Shown here piece by piece: positions 53,367 to 62,864 of a stretch of 64,000 nucleotides of DNA. Origin of the DNA: Rhodovulum sp. P5 (GTDB lineage Bacteria > Pseudomonadota > Alphaproteobacteria > Rhodobacterales > Rhodobacteraceae); the NCBI RefSeq assembly GCF_002079305.1, contig NZ_CP015039.1, positions 1,943,501 through 2,007,500 on the forward strand. Direction: 5' to 3'. Position 1 is the first letter of the stretch; each line of letters starts with the position of its first letter. A program made the translations under genes and the position numbers. The notes beneath the pieces were generated by a model. It saw only the letters and a program-made list of their open reading frames with translations, was not told where the DNA came from and ran no database searches.

Positions 53367-54753
53367 CCCAACCGTTCTTTCCAGCGCGCGATCTGCGCGC
53401 GCACCTGTGCAGGGGCGGTCCCCCATAGCTTTGGCGACTCGCCACCGAATTATGCACGCCGAGGACATCGAAGACATCGGCGTGAATGTCGGCATGGACG
53501 GTCTGCATGTCCTCCAGGCTCAGATCCGGCAAGTCGCAGCCCGTCTTTTCGGCCATCGCGACCAGCGTGCCGGTGACGTGGTGCGCCTCGCGGAAGGGCA
53601 GGCCCAGTTCGCGGACCAGCCAGTCGGCCAGATCCGTGGCGGTGGAGAAACCGCTGGCCGCCGCGGCCTCCAGCGCCGGGCGGTTGGCGGTCATGTCACG
53701 GACCATACCTTCCATCGCGGCCAGCGCCAGCATCAGGTTGTCGGCGGCATCGAAGACCTGTTCCTTGTCTTCCTGCATGTCCTTGGAATAGGCGAGCGGA
53801 AGCCCCTTCATCACCGTCATCAGCGCGACATTCGCCCCGAAGATGCGCCCGATCTTGGCGCGGATCAGTTCCGCCGCATCGGGGTTCTTCTTCTGCGGCA
53901 TGATCGAGGAGCCGGTGGAAAAACGGTCGCTGAGCGTGACAAAGCGGAACTGAGCGGAGGACCAGATCACCAGTTCCTCGGCAAACCGCGACAGGTGCAT
54001 CGCGCAGATCGAGGCGGCGGAAAGGAATTCCAGCGCGAAATCACGGTCGCTGACCGCGTCCAGCGAATTGGCAGCCGGCCGGTCGAAGCCCAGCGCCTCG
54101 GCCGTCATGGCCCGGTCGATGGGGAAGGACGTGCCGGCCAGCGCGGCAGCGCCCAGCGGGCTTTCGTTCATCCGCGCCCGTGCATCGGTGAACCGGCCCA
54201 TGTCGCGGCCGAACATTTCCACATAGGCCATCATGTGATGGCCCCATGTCACCGGCTGCGCGGTCTGCAAATGGGTGAAGCCCGGCATCACCCAGTCTGC
54301 CCCGGCCTCGGCCTGCGCGATCAGCGCGCGGATCAGCGCCTCCAGCCCCGCGACCGCGGCATCGATCTGGTCCCGCACCCAAAGCTTGAAGTCGGTCGCC
54401 ACCTGGTCGTTGCGCGAGCGCGCCGTATGCAGCCGCCCCGCCGGTTCGCCAATGACCTCTTTCAGCCGGGCCTCCACATTCATGTGAATGTCTTCCAGCG
54501 CGGTGGAAAAGGCGAACTCTCCCCCCTCGATCTCTGACAACACCGTGAGCAGACCTTCCCGGATCGCCTCGGCGTCCGTATCGCTTATGATGCCCGTGGC
54601 GGCCAGCATGGCGGCATGGGCGCGCGAACCGGCGATGTCCTGGGCGGCCAGCCGCTTGTCGAACCCGATCGAGGCGTTTATCGCCTCCATGATCGCATCG
54701 GGTCCGGCGGCGAAACGCCCGCCCCACATCGCGTTGGATTGGTCCTTGGTCAT
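53363..54753 (-). CDS. argH: Argininosuccinate lyase, with a one-base frameshift near its 3' end
   Basis: This enzyme of about 463 residues (after correction) cleaves argininosuccinate to arginine and fumarate. Seen: [20 protein letters not shown] at the start, [35 protein letters not shown] (fumarase-superfamily signature) and [13 protein letters not shown]. After [10 protein letters not shown] the frame breaks at the G run 53420-53424 (C on the plus strand) and would continue to 53071. With one extra G it reads [18 protein letters not shown] and stops at 53363, overlapping the next start by ATGA. Only 26 bp separate it from the divergent gene at 54780. Confidence 0.93.
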
Positions 54754-54779
54754 GTGATGGCCCTTTGGAAGGAAGACGA

Positions 54780-55340
54780 ATGCGGCTTGTCAGACTGATC
54801 GTCCTCTACACGGCCCTTGTGCTGGGTGCAAATGGCGCGGTTGCGGCGGATACCTCGGCGGCGGAGGCGCTGCGCGAGGGCAGCATGAAGAAGCTGATGT
54901 TCCATGGCGAGGCACGGCAAGTGCCCGACACGGCCCTGATCGATGCCGACGGGCAGGAGCGCACCCTGGCAGAACATCGCGGCCAATGGGTCGTCCTGAA
55001 TTTCTGGGCCACGTGGTGCCCGCCCTGCCGGCATGAGATGCCATCGCTCGACCAGTTGCAGGCGGAACTGGGCGGCGAAAACCTGGCGGTGGTGACAGTG
55101 GCCACAGGGCGCAATGCCCCGCAGGCGATCGACCGTCTTTTCGCAGAACTGGGGGTGCAAAACCTGCCGAAATGGCGCGATCCGGACTCGGCGCTGGCCC
55201 GGGGGATGGGCGTGATGGGGCTGCCGGTGACGGTGATCCTCGACCCGGAGGGGAGGGAGGTCGCGCGCATGCAGGGCGACGCCCAATGGGCCAGCGACAG
55301 CGCCAAGGCGGTTCTGTCGGCCTTGATGGACGGGTCGTGA
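54780..55340 (+). CDS. TlpA-like periplasmic thiol-disulfide protein
   Basis: This 186-residue protein has an N-terminal signal ([20 protein letters not shown]) and a thioredoxin-fold domain with the active site [16 protein letters not shown] (CPPC). Such proteins reduce disulfides in the periplasm, often for cytochrome c maturation. The ATG at 54780 follows GGAAGGAAGAC. It is GTGA-coupled to the following CIA30-domain gene. Confidence 0.92.
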   Translation: MRLVRLIVLYTALVLGANGAVAADTSAAEALREGSMKKLMFHGEARQVPDTALIDADGQERTLAEHRGQWVVLNFWATWCPPCRHEMPSLDQLQAELGGENLAVVTVATGRNAPQAIDRLFAELGVQNLPKWRDPDSALARGMGVMGLPVTVILDPEGREVARMQGDAQWASDSAKAVLSALMDGS

Positions 55341-55870
55341 TCCGGTTGGCCGCCGCCCTTTGGGCGCTCTTGGCCGTCCCGTCAATGGCAGGGGAAAGCA
55401 TGGAACACATAAGCCGGGACACCGTGGCGACGTGGTCGTTTCTCAGCGATCAGGTCATGGGCGGTGTGTCCGAAGGCGGGGCCCGCTATGGCGAGAAGGG
55501 TGGCACAGGATTTCTGCGCCTCACCGGCGAGGTCAGCACACAGAACCGTGGCGGGTTTCTGCAGATGCGCCGCGATGTGGCCGTGCCGCCGGCGGCGCAG
55601 GGCATCCGGCTGAAGGTTCGGGGGAACGGGCGGCGTTACTACGTACATCTGCGCATGACCGGCCTGAAAATGCCGTGGCAGTTCTATCAGGCGGGGTTCG
55701 ACACCACCCCCGACTGGCGGGAGGTGCGGCTGCCATTTTCCGACTTCCAGCCCAAGGGCGGGTTTCAACGGGCGGCGCTGCGGCCGGACACGGTGAAAAG
55801 CCTTGGCATCGCCGCTTATGGTGAAGCGTTCCACGCCGACATCTCGGTCGCCGAGGTCGGCTTCTACTGA
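55337..55870 (+). CDS. CIA30-domain secreted protein
   Basis: This 177-residue protein starts with GTG at 55337, which overlaps the previous stop. It has a signal peptide ([18 protein letters not shown]) and a CIA30-like jelly-roll domain (WSFLSDQVMGGVSEGGARY, LRLTGEVSTQNRGGFLQMRR, FYQAGFDTTPDWREVRLPF). In mitochondria CIA30 helps build complex I; bacterial members are of unknown function. Confidence 0.85.
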   Translation: MIRLAAALWALLAVPSMAGESMEHISRDTVATWSFLSDQVMGGVSEGGARYGEKGGTGFLRLTGEVSTQNRGGFLQMRRDVAVPPAAQGIRLKVRGNGRRYYVHLRMTGLKMPWQFYQAGFDTTPDWREVRLPFSDFQPKGGFQRAALRPDTVKSLGIAAYGEAFHADISVAEVGFY

Positions 55871-56099
55871 TCCGGCCCGGCACGGATTCGTGGTGCGGCC
55901 AAATACGGACGCCGTTTTGGCGAAACGCCGAATAGCGCTGGACGCCCGGCAAACAGGCGGCGCGCCCAAAAGGGCCGCGCTTAACCAGTCCGGTGATTGC
56001 CGCAGCTCTGGTCAATTCCCCCGCTTGCGCGAATCGCCGACGTGCCCAAAGCTGACGTTGCGAAAACTTCGCATAGTATTTTGCGATTGGGGGAAAACG

Positions 56100-56786
56100 A
56101 TGTTTCGTTCATCTTGGAAATTTGCCGCGCTTGCGGGCGCGGGTCTTGTGATCGGCGCTGCAACCGCCGGCCACGCCGCCACCCTGACCGGGCCGGTGTC
56201 TTATCTGTCTGCCGCCGATATCCCGGCCAATTTCTACGCGGGCGGGTCACCCTTGTTCCTTGAGGATTTCGAGGACGGCTCGCTTGACGGCGGCATCACC
56301 GCGTCGGCCGGTGCGCCCTATGGACCGGCAGGCAACGCGGACTCCGTCGATGGGGATGACGGAACCATCGACGGGTTCGGAACGGCCGGGCGGTCGTTCT
56401 TCTATGCCGGCGGAAGCGCGGGCATCACGTTCACCTTTGCTGCGCCGGTCACCGCCGCGGCGGTGGTCTGGACCGATGGCGCAGGCACGACGTATTTCGA
56501 AGCCTTCGACACCAACGGAGTGTCGCTTGGCAGCATCGGACCGGTCGCTCTGGCGGACGGAACCTACAGCGGGACGACGTCCGAAGACAGTTTCTTCGGG
56601 GTCCAGAGCGCCGATGGCATCGGCTCGATCTTCATCTCGAACAGCTTGGGCGGGATCGAGGTCGACCATGTGCAATATGGCGACATGTATATGGGCAACC
56701 CGGTGCCCCTGCCTGCCACCCTGCCGCTTCTGGCCGGGGCGTTCGCCGTGGCGGGGGCAACGCTGCGCCGCCGTCAGCGCAACTGA
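56100..56786 (+). CDS. VPLPA-CTERM sorting-domain protein
   Basis: This 228-residue exported protein has a signal peptide (WKFAALAGAGLVIGAATAGHA), an Asp/Gly/Thr-rich beta domain, and a C-terminal sorting tail VPLPATLPLLAGAFAVAGA plus RRRQRN. VPLPA-CTERM tails are recognised by an exosortase-type enzyme and mark surface or exopolysaccharide-linked proteins. No exosortase gene is in the window. The end overlaps the convergent gene by 13 bp. Confidence 0.85.
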   Translation: MFRSSWKFAALAGAGLVIGAATAGHAATLTGPVSYLSAADIPANFYAGGSPLFLEDFEDGSLDGGITASAGAPYGPAGNADSVDGDDGTIDGFGTAGRSFFYAGGSAGITFTFAAPVTAAAVVWTDGAGTTYFEAFDTNGVSLGSIGPVALADGTYSGTTSEDSFFGVQSADGIGSIFISNSLGGIEVDHVQYGDMYMGNPVPLPATLPLLAGAFAVAGATLRRRQRN

Positions 56787-57301
56787 TGCAAGGATGCGCC
56801 CCGTCGCCGCCACAAGGTGACGGGGCCATTTGACGGCGCGCGATTGACCGCCGCGATCAGCGGACCGGCGGAGACACCCGGCAGCACCATGAAGGCGTCG
56901 AACAACGCCTCTGCCCCCTCGGCATCGGTGGGAATGCGGACCGTCGGAAAGCCGGTCTGGGACAACACCCAATAGCGCCGACCGGCCCCGTCGAACTCCA
57001 GCGTGACAGCATTCAGTTCACTGAGCGCAACGAAGCCGCCCCCCTCGGCCGAGAGATAGGTTATCTGTCCCTCGTCAACCTGCACGACGCCCGGCGCGGC
57101 GCCACTGCCCCGAAACCGCAGCCGCCAAAGGGCCGATATGGCAAGGCCCAGCCCGACCAGCACGAAAAGAACGCCAAGGCCCCGATAAAAATAGCCGCCG
57201 AATCCGAAGACCCAAATGCCTGACGCGGCGATGGCCGCACCGCCCAAGGCCTCTCTCCAGCGGAGCAGGCGTTCCAGAACTTCGGGCCGGATCATCGTCA
57301 T
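56774..57301 (-). CDS. Small membrane protein of unknown function
   Basis: This 175-residue protein begins MTMIRPEVLERLLRWREALG and has two helices (residues about 20-60, IWVFGFGGYFYRGLGVLFVL) followed by a beta-rich soluble part (VVQVDEGQITYLSAEGGGFV). It resembles proteins with a PH-like domain but I cannot name the family. The ATG at 57301 is preferred over the in-frame start at 57379. Confidence 0.7.
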   Translation of the reverse strand: MTMIRPEVLERLLRWREALGGAAIAASGIWVFGFGGYFYRGLGVLFVLVGLGLAISALWRLRFRGSGAAPGVVQVDEGQITYLSAEGGGFVALSELNAVTLEFDGAGRRYWVLSQTGFPTVRIPTDAEGAEALFDAFMVLPGVSAGPLIAAVNRAPSNGPVTLWRRRGASLHQLR

Positions 57302-57359
57302 GGCGCTGTTTCCATCGCTAGCACACCGCCTGACTGTCGGACGGGGCGCCAAAACGCAA

Positions 57360-57385
57360 CAGGCCGCGCGATGCCGCACGGCCTG
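57360..57385 (-). terminator. Hairpin after the second VPLPA-CTERM gene
   Basis: The stem CAGGCCG / CGGCCTG with a 12-nt loop lies 20 bp after the stop of the minus-strand gene at 57405, followed on the minus strand by TTGCGTTTTGG. Confidence 0.55.
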
Positions 57386-57404
57386 CCCGTCATGTTGGCC
57401 GATT

Positions 57405-58046
57405 TCAGACCTTGCGACGTGCCCGTGTCAGACCGAGACCGCCAAGGCCCGCCGCCAGAAGCCAGACACTGGCCGGCAACGGAACCTGATTGTCGATCCG
57501 CGCGTCGAACTCCACCTCGCTGAGGAACACCCAGCTGTTGCTGCGGGTGATCGTCACCACCAGCGTGTCTGTCGTCAGCCCGGCCAGATCCGCGGTAAAG
57601 GCGAACGGCGCAGAACCATCATTGGTCGGCACGGTATAGTCGGTGCCGTTGATGTTCACGCTGCGCGGCTGGCTGACCCCGCCATTGCCGTCTGAATCGT
57701 CGAAATGGAAGGTTGCCGACAGGAAGTCATAGGCCGTCGCGAAATTGAACGTGATGACCGGGTTATAGTTCGACCACCCGACATAGGGCCCCGGACCGGC
57801 CGGCGCCTCGGTAATGAACCAGTTGTCCGTCGCGATCACGCCGTCCGTCAGATCACCGGTACCACCGGTCAGGCTGTCATAGCTGACGGTGTTGTTGTTG
57901 CCGGGATAGGTGTCGTCCCAATACTGGTACGATCCCGTCCCGCCGTCGAGCATGTCATAGCTCACCGGCGAAACGCTGGCGGCATGCGCCATTCCGGCGC
58001 CCAGCGCCAGACCGGCAATCATCGAAACTGTCCTTAGAAATGTCAT
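57405..58046 (-). CDS. Second VPLPA-CTERM sorting-domain protein
   Basis: This 213-residue exported protein has a signal peptide (MTFLRTVSMIAGLALGAGMA), a Gly/Thr/Asp-rich domain (YDSLTGGTGDLTDGV, FHFDDSDGNGG), and the C-terminal tail VPLPASVWLLAAGLGGLGL with RARRKV. It is related in design to the protein at 56100 but not a close copy. The ATG at 58046 gives the signal; the frame runs 96 bp further. Confidence 0.86.
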   Translation of the reverse strand: MTFLRTVSMIAGLALGAGMAHAASVSPVSYDMLDGGTGSYQYWDDTYPGNNNTVSYDSLTGGTGDLTDGVIATDNWFITEAPAGPGPYVGWSNYNPVITFNFATAYDFLSATFHFDDSDGNGGVSQPRSVNINGTDYTVPTNDGSAPFAFTADLAGLTTDTLVVTITRSNSWVFLSEVEFDARIDNQVPLPASVWLLAAGLGGLGLTRARRKV

Positions 58047-58148
58047 TGAGTCCCCCACTACGAAACACTTCACGGGGAGTTTACACTTTCGGCTTTGCCA
58101 ATCAAAGAGGCAAAGGGGGCCGGCCGGCAACAGGTTGTGCACAAAGCG

Positions 58149-58880
58149 TCACCAGTCGCCCAGCGCCTGCTGCCAGACCGTCAGCGCGGCAACCGCCGCC
58201 GTGTCGGCGCGCAGCACCCGTGGGCCAAGACTGACGGGATGGGCGAAGGGCAGGCTGCGCAGGCGTGTCCGCTCCGCCTCCGAAAACCCGCCCTCGGGGC
58301 CGATCAGAATCGCCCATGGGGCCCGCGGAGCCTCGCCAAGCGCGCGCCCTTCACCGGCCAGCATCTCGTCACAGAACATCAGGCGGCGACCCTCTGGCCA
58401 TGTGTCCAGCACCGTCGAAAGCCGTTGCAGATCACAAACCTCTGGCACGAAGGTGCCGCCGCATTGTTCGGCGGCCTCGATCGCATGGGCCTGCAGCCGG
58501 TCGCGCCGGATCCGTTCGGCATTGGTGAAATCGGTCTGCACCGGGCAGATCCGCGCCGCCCCCAGTTCCGCCGCCTTTTCCACGATGAAGTCCGTGCGCG
58601 CCTTCTTGATCGGGGCAAAGTACAGCCACAGATCGGGCGGCACCTGCAGGGGGCGGGTCTGACCCTCGCAAACCAGCGCGCCGCCGCGCTTGCCGGTCTC
58701 GCTGACCCGGGCCCGCCATTCGCCGGTTTGACCGTCGAAGACCAGGATCGCATCGCCCATCCCAAGCCGCATGACGGAAAACAGGTAATGCGCCTGATCC
58801 CGGGACAGAGGAATGGTTTGCCCCTCCCCCAAGGGCTGCTCTACATAGAGCCTGACTTTTGCCGACTGATGATCGCTCAT
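58149..58880 (-). CDS. rsmE: 16S rRNA (uracil-1498-N3)-methyltransferase RsmE
   Basis: This 243-residue SPOUT methyltransferase contains HYLFSVMRLGMGDAILVFDG (N-terminal PUA-like domain), FAPIKKARTDFIVEKAAELG, ILIGPEGGFSEAERTRL and SLGPRVLRADTAAVAAL, the RsmE signatures. The ATG at 58880 begins MSDHQSAKVRLYVEQPLGEG. It is divergent from ubiA, 13 bp apart. Confidence 0.95.
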   Translation of the reverse strand: MSDHQSAKVRLYVEQPLGEGQTIPLSRDQAHYLFSVMRLGMGDAILVFDGQTGEWRARVSETGKRGGALVCEGQTRPLQVPPDLWLYFAPIKKARTDFIVEKAAELGAARICPVQTDFTNAERIRRDRLQAHAIEAAEQCGGTFVPEVCDLQRLSTVLDTWPEGRRLMFCDEMLAGEGRALGEAPRAPWAILIGPEGGFSEAERTRLRSLPFAHPVSLGPRVLRADTAAVAALTVWQQALGDW

Positions 58881-58893
58881 GGGGGCCATTTCT

Positions 58894-59856
58894 ATGTCCG
58901 AGACCGATGAAACGCCAGAGCCTCAGGGCATGGTCGCCGATGCCTACAAGGGCAACTGGGTCGACCGCGACGCGCCCGAATGGACACGGCCCTATCTGCG
59001 CCTGTCCCGCGCCGACCGCCCCATTGGCACATGGCTGCTGCTTCTGCCCTGCTGGTGGGGCGTGACGCTGGCCGCGGCCAGCACCGGGTTTCGCTGGATG
59101 GATATCTGGATCGTGATCGGCTGCGCCATCGGCGCCTGGCTGATGCGCGGCGCGGGCTGCACATGGAACGACATCACCGATCGCAAGATCGACGCGCAGG
59201 TCGCGCGCACGCGGTCCCGTCCGATCCCCTCGGGCCAGGTTTCGGTCGCACATGCGGTTCTGTGGATGGTCGTCCAGTCGCTGGTGGCTTTCGGCATCCT
59301 GCTGACCTTCAACACCGCCGCGATCCTGATGGGCATCGCCTCGCTGGGTCTGGTGGCCATCTATCCGTTTGCCAAGCGCTTCACCTACTGGCCGCAGGTC
59401 TTTCTCGGGCTGGCCTTCAACTGGGGCGCGCTTCTGGCATGGACGGCGCATACCGGCAGCCTGGGCTGGCCCGCGCTGTTCCTTTATCTGTCGGGCATCG
59501 CGTGGACGATCTTCTACGACACGATCTATGCCCATCAGGACAAGGAAGACGATGCGCTGATCGGGGTGAAGTCCACCGCGCTTCTGTTCGGCGCCGACAC
59601 GCCGCTGCGGCTGCGCCAGTTCATGATGATCAGCGTCGGGCTGATGACGATGGCGGTCATCATCGCGCTGGCAAAAAGCGCCGGGGTTGCGGTGTTCGTG
59701 TCGCTTCTGGGGGTCGTGCTGTTCGGCATCCACATGATGTGGCAGCTGCTGCGGCTGGACAGCGACGACGGCGACACCTGCCTGATGCTGTTCCGGTCCA
59801 ACCGCGATGCCGGGCTGATCCCGGTGCTGGCGTTCGGGCTTGCAATCATGGCGTGA
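58894..59856 (+). CDS. ubiA: 4-hydroxybenzoate polyprenyltransferase
   Basis: This 320-residue membrane enzyme with about eight helices prenylates 4-hydroxybenzoate in ubiquinone synthesis. Motifs: RADRPIGTWLLLLPCWWG, the Mg-binding NDITDRKIDAQVARTRSRP and the second aspartate motif YDTIYAHQDKEDD. An in-frame start at 58879 is possible. Length is normal. Confidence 0.95.
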   Translation: MSETDETPEPQGMVADAYKGNWVDRDAPEWTRPYLRLSRADRPIGTWLLLLPCWWGVTLAAASTGFRWMDIWIVIGCAIGAWLMRGAGCTWNDITDRKIDAQVARTRSRPIPSGQVSVAHAVLWMVVQSLVAFGILLTFNTAAILMGIASLGLVAIYPFAKRFTYWPQVFLGLAFNWGALLAWTAHTGSLGWPALFLYLSGIAWTIFYDTIYAHQDKEDDALIGVKSTALLFGADTPLRLRQFMMISVGLMTMAVIIALAKSAGVAVFVSLLGVVLFGIHMMWQLLRLDSDDGDTCLMLFRSNRDAGLIPVLAFGLAIMA

Positions 59857-59921
59857 TTGCACTTCCGCCGCCACGGGCCTAGGGAAGGGCGATACGCTTT
59901 GCCCAACCACGAGATGCAGTC

Positions 59922-61859
59922 ATGCGCCGTCTCCTGACCTCACTTCTTGCGCCGGTTACCATCGCGGTGGCGGCCGGCCTGTGCGTTCTGGCCGCCCTTG
60001 TCGCCGTGGACGAGATCGAGCGGCGCACCGCCGCCGCCGTCCACGCCGCCCTGTCGGACGCGGATCATTCGTGGGTCGCGGTCCGGTCGGATGGCATGCT
60101 TGTCCATCTCGCGGGCACCGCCCCGGATGAGGCCGCGCGGTTTCACGCCCTCTCTGCCGCCGGGCAGGTGATTGACCCTGCCAACCTGATCGACGATATG
60201 CAGGTCACCGCAGCCACCGGGATCGAGCCCCCCGAATTCCGGGTGGAGCTTTTGCGCAACGATGCGGGCATTTCCGTTATCGGCCTTGTCCCCACTACGA
60301 CGGATCGGGCAGCGCTCATCAAGACGCTCGACCGGGTCGCGCCGGGCCGGGACGTCACCGACATGCTGGAAAGTGCGGACTATTCGGTTCCCGATGGCTG
60401 GGGTGCCGCCTTGGCCTTCGGGATCGATGCGCTGAAAGGGCTTGAACGGGCCAAGCTGTCCGTCACCGCCAGCCAGATCGCCGTGACGGCCGTCGCCGAC
60501 AGCCGGGAAGACAAGGCCCGGATCGAGCAGTCGTTGCGCGAAACCGTGCCCGCGGGGGTCGACCTTGCCCTCGACATCTCGGCGCCCCGGCCCGTCATCG
60601 CGCCCTTCACCTTGCGCTTTCTGATGGATCGCGACGGCGCCCGGTTCGATGCCTGTGCCGCCGATACCGAGGCCGCGGCGGCGCGCATCCTCGCCACGGC
60701 CCGGCAGGCGGGCATGGTCGGAAAGGGCGAGTGCGTGGTGGCCCTTGGCGTGCCCGCCCCAAGCTGGGGCAAGGCGGTGGAGCACGGGATCTCTGCCGTC
60801 GCATCTTTCGGCGGCGGAAGCGTGACCTTTTCGGACGCCGATGTGACGCTGGTGGCCCCGCCGGGCACCGATCCGCGCCTGTTCGACCGGGTCGCCGGCG
60901 ATCTTGAGGCGGCGTTGCCCGACATCTTCGCCCTGCATGCGGTCCTGCCCGACCCGGTGAAGGTCGACGGCAGCGGAAACGACACCGGCCCCAAAGAGTT
61001 CATCGCCACCCTCAGCCCCGAAGGCTTGCTGCAGCTTCGTGGCCGCGTGCCCGACAAACTGGTGCGCGAGGCGGTGGAAAGCTATGCCCGCTCCCGCTTT
61101 GGCCGGGATGACATCTACTCCGCGCTGCGGATCGACGACAAACTTCCCGACGGCTGGCCCTTGCGGGTTCTGTCGGGGTTGGAGGCGCTTTCGCAACTGC
61201 GTAACGGCGCCGTGATCGTCCAGACCGACTACCTGCGGGTGAACGGTCTGACGCTGGATGAAACCGCGCGGGCCCGCGTGGCGCGGATTCTGTCCGACCG
61301 TTTGGGGGATGCCCAGAACTACGATCTGGAGATCGCCTATCGCGAACCGACGCGCGCCGAAGAACGGGTTCTGCCGTCGCCGGAGGATTGCGTGGCCGAG
61401 ATCCAGGGCATCCTGTCCGAGAACAAGATCACCTTTGCCCCCGGCTCGACCGAGATCGAGGGCGACGCGGTGCGCATCGTGGACCGGATCGCAGATGTGC
61501 TGCGCCTGTGCCCCGATGCCCGGATCGAGATCAGCGGCCACACCGACAGCCAGGGGCGCGAACAGATGAACCTTGCCCTCAGCCAGAGCCGGGCCGAGGC
61601 GGTGCTGAACGGCCTGATGGCGCGGCGGGTTCTGACCGGCAACCTGACCGCCAAGGGTTATGGAGAAGCCCAGCCCATCGCCCCGAACGATACCGAGGAC
61701 GGGCGCGAGGCCAACCGGCGGATCGAGTTCCGCCTGATCGTGCCGCCGGGTCAGGACGCCGCCGAAGAAACCGAAGACACCCCAGAAGCGACAGATGAAA
61801 CCGACGACGTGACCGACACGCCGGCAGAAGAGACTGGAGAGACCGATGGACAGGACTGA
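59922..61859 (+). CDS. OmpA-family protein with a large N-terminal region
   Basis: This 645-residue protein has one N-terminal helix (LLAPVTIAVAAGLCVLAALV), a periplasmic part of about 450 residues with repeated beta-alpha units that look like BON/secretin-type modules, and a C-terminal OmpA peptidoglycan-binding domain (ITFAPGSTEIEGDAV, EISGHTDSQGREQMNLALSQ, GYGEAQPIAPNDTEDGREAN). The end is very acidic (ETEDTPEATDETDDVTDTPA). It is followed by the overlapping small membrane protein gene. Confidence 0.88.
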   Translation: MRRLLTSLLAPVTIAVAAGLCVLAALVAVDEIERRTAAAVHAALSDADHSWVAVRSDGMLVHLAGTAPDEAARFHALSAAGQVIDPANLIDDMQVTAATGIEPPEFRVELLRNDAGISVIGLVPTTTDRAALIKTLDRVAPGRDVTDMLESADYSVPDGWGAALAFGIDALKGLERAKLSVTASQIAVTAVADSREDKARIEQSLRETVPAGVDLALDISAPRPVIAPFTLRFLMDRDGARFDACAADTEAAAARILATARQAGMVGKGECVVALGVPAPSWGKAVEHGISAVASFGGGSVTFSDADVTLVAPPGTDPRLFDRVAGDLEAALPDIFALHAVLPDPVKVDGSGNDTGPKEFIATLSPEGLLQLRGRVPDKLVREAVESYARSRFGRDDIYSALRIDDKLPDGWPLRVLSGLEALSQLRNGAVIVQTDYLRVNGLTLDETARARVARILSDRLGDAQNYDLEIAYREPTRAEERVLPSPEDCVAEIQGILSENKITFAPGSTEIEGDAVRIVDRIADVLRLCPDARIEISGHTDSQGREQMNLALSQSRAEAVLNGLMARRVLTGNLTAKGYGEAQPIAPNDTEDGREANRRIEFRLIVPPGQDAAEETEDTPEATDETDDVTDTPAEETGETDGQD

Positions 61860-62171
61860 ATTTATCGCCATTACCGCCCTCGTCCTGTTCGTGGCCTTTC
61901 TCGTGGGCTGGGCGCCTCGTGGCTTGTCCATCGCGTGGCCCGCGTAACGCAGTCGGAGATGGGCGATCTTGACGAGATGGCCCATGCCTTGCACGAGGCC
62001 GAGGAAGCCCGCGACCTTGCCATCGCCGAATCCCACGATCGCGTGGCGGAGTTGAGAAACCAGCTTCACCAGACCCAGGCCGAACTGGAGGCCGCGATGG
62101 ACGGCCTGCGCGCCGCCCGACAGGAGGCGGAGGACCTGCGCGGCTACGTCGAACGGATGAACGCGGATTAA
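61846..62171 (+). pseudogene. Small membrane-anchored coiled-coil protein, frameshifted
   Basis: From the ATG at 61846 the frame encodes MDRTEFIAITALVLFVAFLV and ends at 61947. From about 61915 the +2 frame continues ASWLVHRVARVTQSEMGDLD and then an acidic coiled coil (HEAEEARDLAIAESHDRVAE, LHQTQAELEAAMDGLRAARQ) to a stop at 62171. One missing G in GGGCGCC near 61914 explains the break; the repaired protein would have about 108 residues. It overlaps the OmpA-family stop by 14 bp. Confidence 0.75.
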
Positions 62172-62611
62172 TACTGCCAGCGGTCGAGGGCTGTTTCGTC
62201 CTCGTCCTTCGCGGCAACCCAAGCCGCCCCGTCGCGCCCGAATTCCTTCTTCCAGAAGGGCGCGCGGGATTTCAGGTAATCCATCAGGAATTCTGCCGCG
62301 GCGAAGGCATCGGCCCGGTGCGGGGCGGCGGTTGCGACCATCATGATCGTCTCTCCCGTCCGCAATTCGCCGTAGCGGTGGATAACAAGGCAATCTTCAA
62401 GCGCCCAGCGCGCCCCGGCCTCGGCCGCGATCTTTTCCAGCGCGCGCTCTGTCATGCCGGGGTAGTGTTCCAGCACCATCCGGTCCAGCCCGCCATCGTC
62501 GCGCACGATCCCGGCAAAGGTAACGACGGCACCCGCGGTCGTGCGGTCGCGGGCAAAGGCCCCGCACTCGGCCCCATAGTCGAACGGATCGGATTGAACG
62601 CGGATATCCAA
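62168..62611 (-). CDS. moaE: Molybdopterin synthase large subunit
   Basis: This 147-residue protein has AGAVVTFAGIVRD, VLEHYPGMTERALEKIA, HRYGELRTGETIMMVATAAP and LKSRAPFWKKEF, the MoaE signatures with the catalytic lysines. It makes molybdopterin with MoaD. It is 4 bp after moaD; its end overlaps the convergent gene at 62171 by 4 bp. Confidence 0.95.
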   Translation of the reverse strand: MDIRVQSDPFDYGAECGAFARDRTTAGAVVTFAGIVRDDGGLDRMVLEHYPGMTERALEKIAAEAGARWALEDCLVIHRYGELRTGETIMMVATAAPHRADAFAAAEFLMDYLKSRAPFWKKEFGRDGAAWVAAKDEDETALDRWQY

Positions 62612-62615
62612 GGGC

Positions 62616-62864
62616 TTACCCCCCGGTCATCGGCGGGAAGAAGGCGATCTCACGCACACCGGCCAACGGCGCGTCGAACTCGGCAAGCTCCTGATCGACC
62701 GCCACACGCAGCGCCGACAGGTCCGCAAAGGCGACGGCATAGCGTTCCTCTCGCGCCTTCAGTTCCTCCACCAGATCGGCAACGGTGGCCGCTGTGGTCT
62801 CGATCCGCTCCTTGGGCAGCCCGATCCGCTCCCGCACCCACGCGAAATAAAGCACGTCGATCAT
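62616..62864 (-). CDS. moaD: Molybdopterin synthase sulfur-carrier subunit
   Basis: This 82-residue beta-grasp protein begins MIDVLYFAWVRERIGLPKER and ends in FFPPMTGG with the C-terminal Gly-Gly that is thiocarboxylated. The ATG overlaps the pgsA stop (ATGA), which sets the start. Confidence 0.95.
   Translation of the reverse strand: MIDVLYFAWVRERIGLPKERIETTAATVADLVEELKAREERYAVAFADLSALRVAVDQELAEFDAPLAGVREIAFFPPMTGG

Noticed and set aside
58135..58144. Perfect 10-bp palindrome TTGTGCACAA just behind rsmE
   Set aside because: It sits after a stop codon without nearby promoter or second copy; a palindrome this short is expected by chance.
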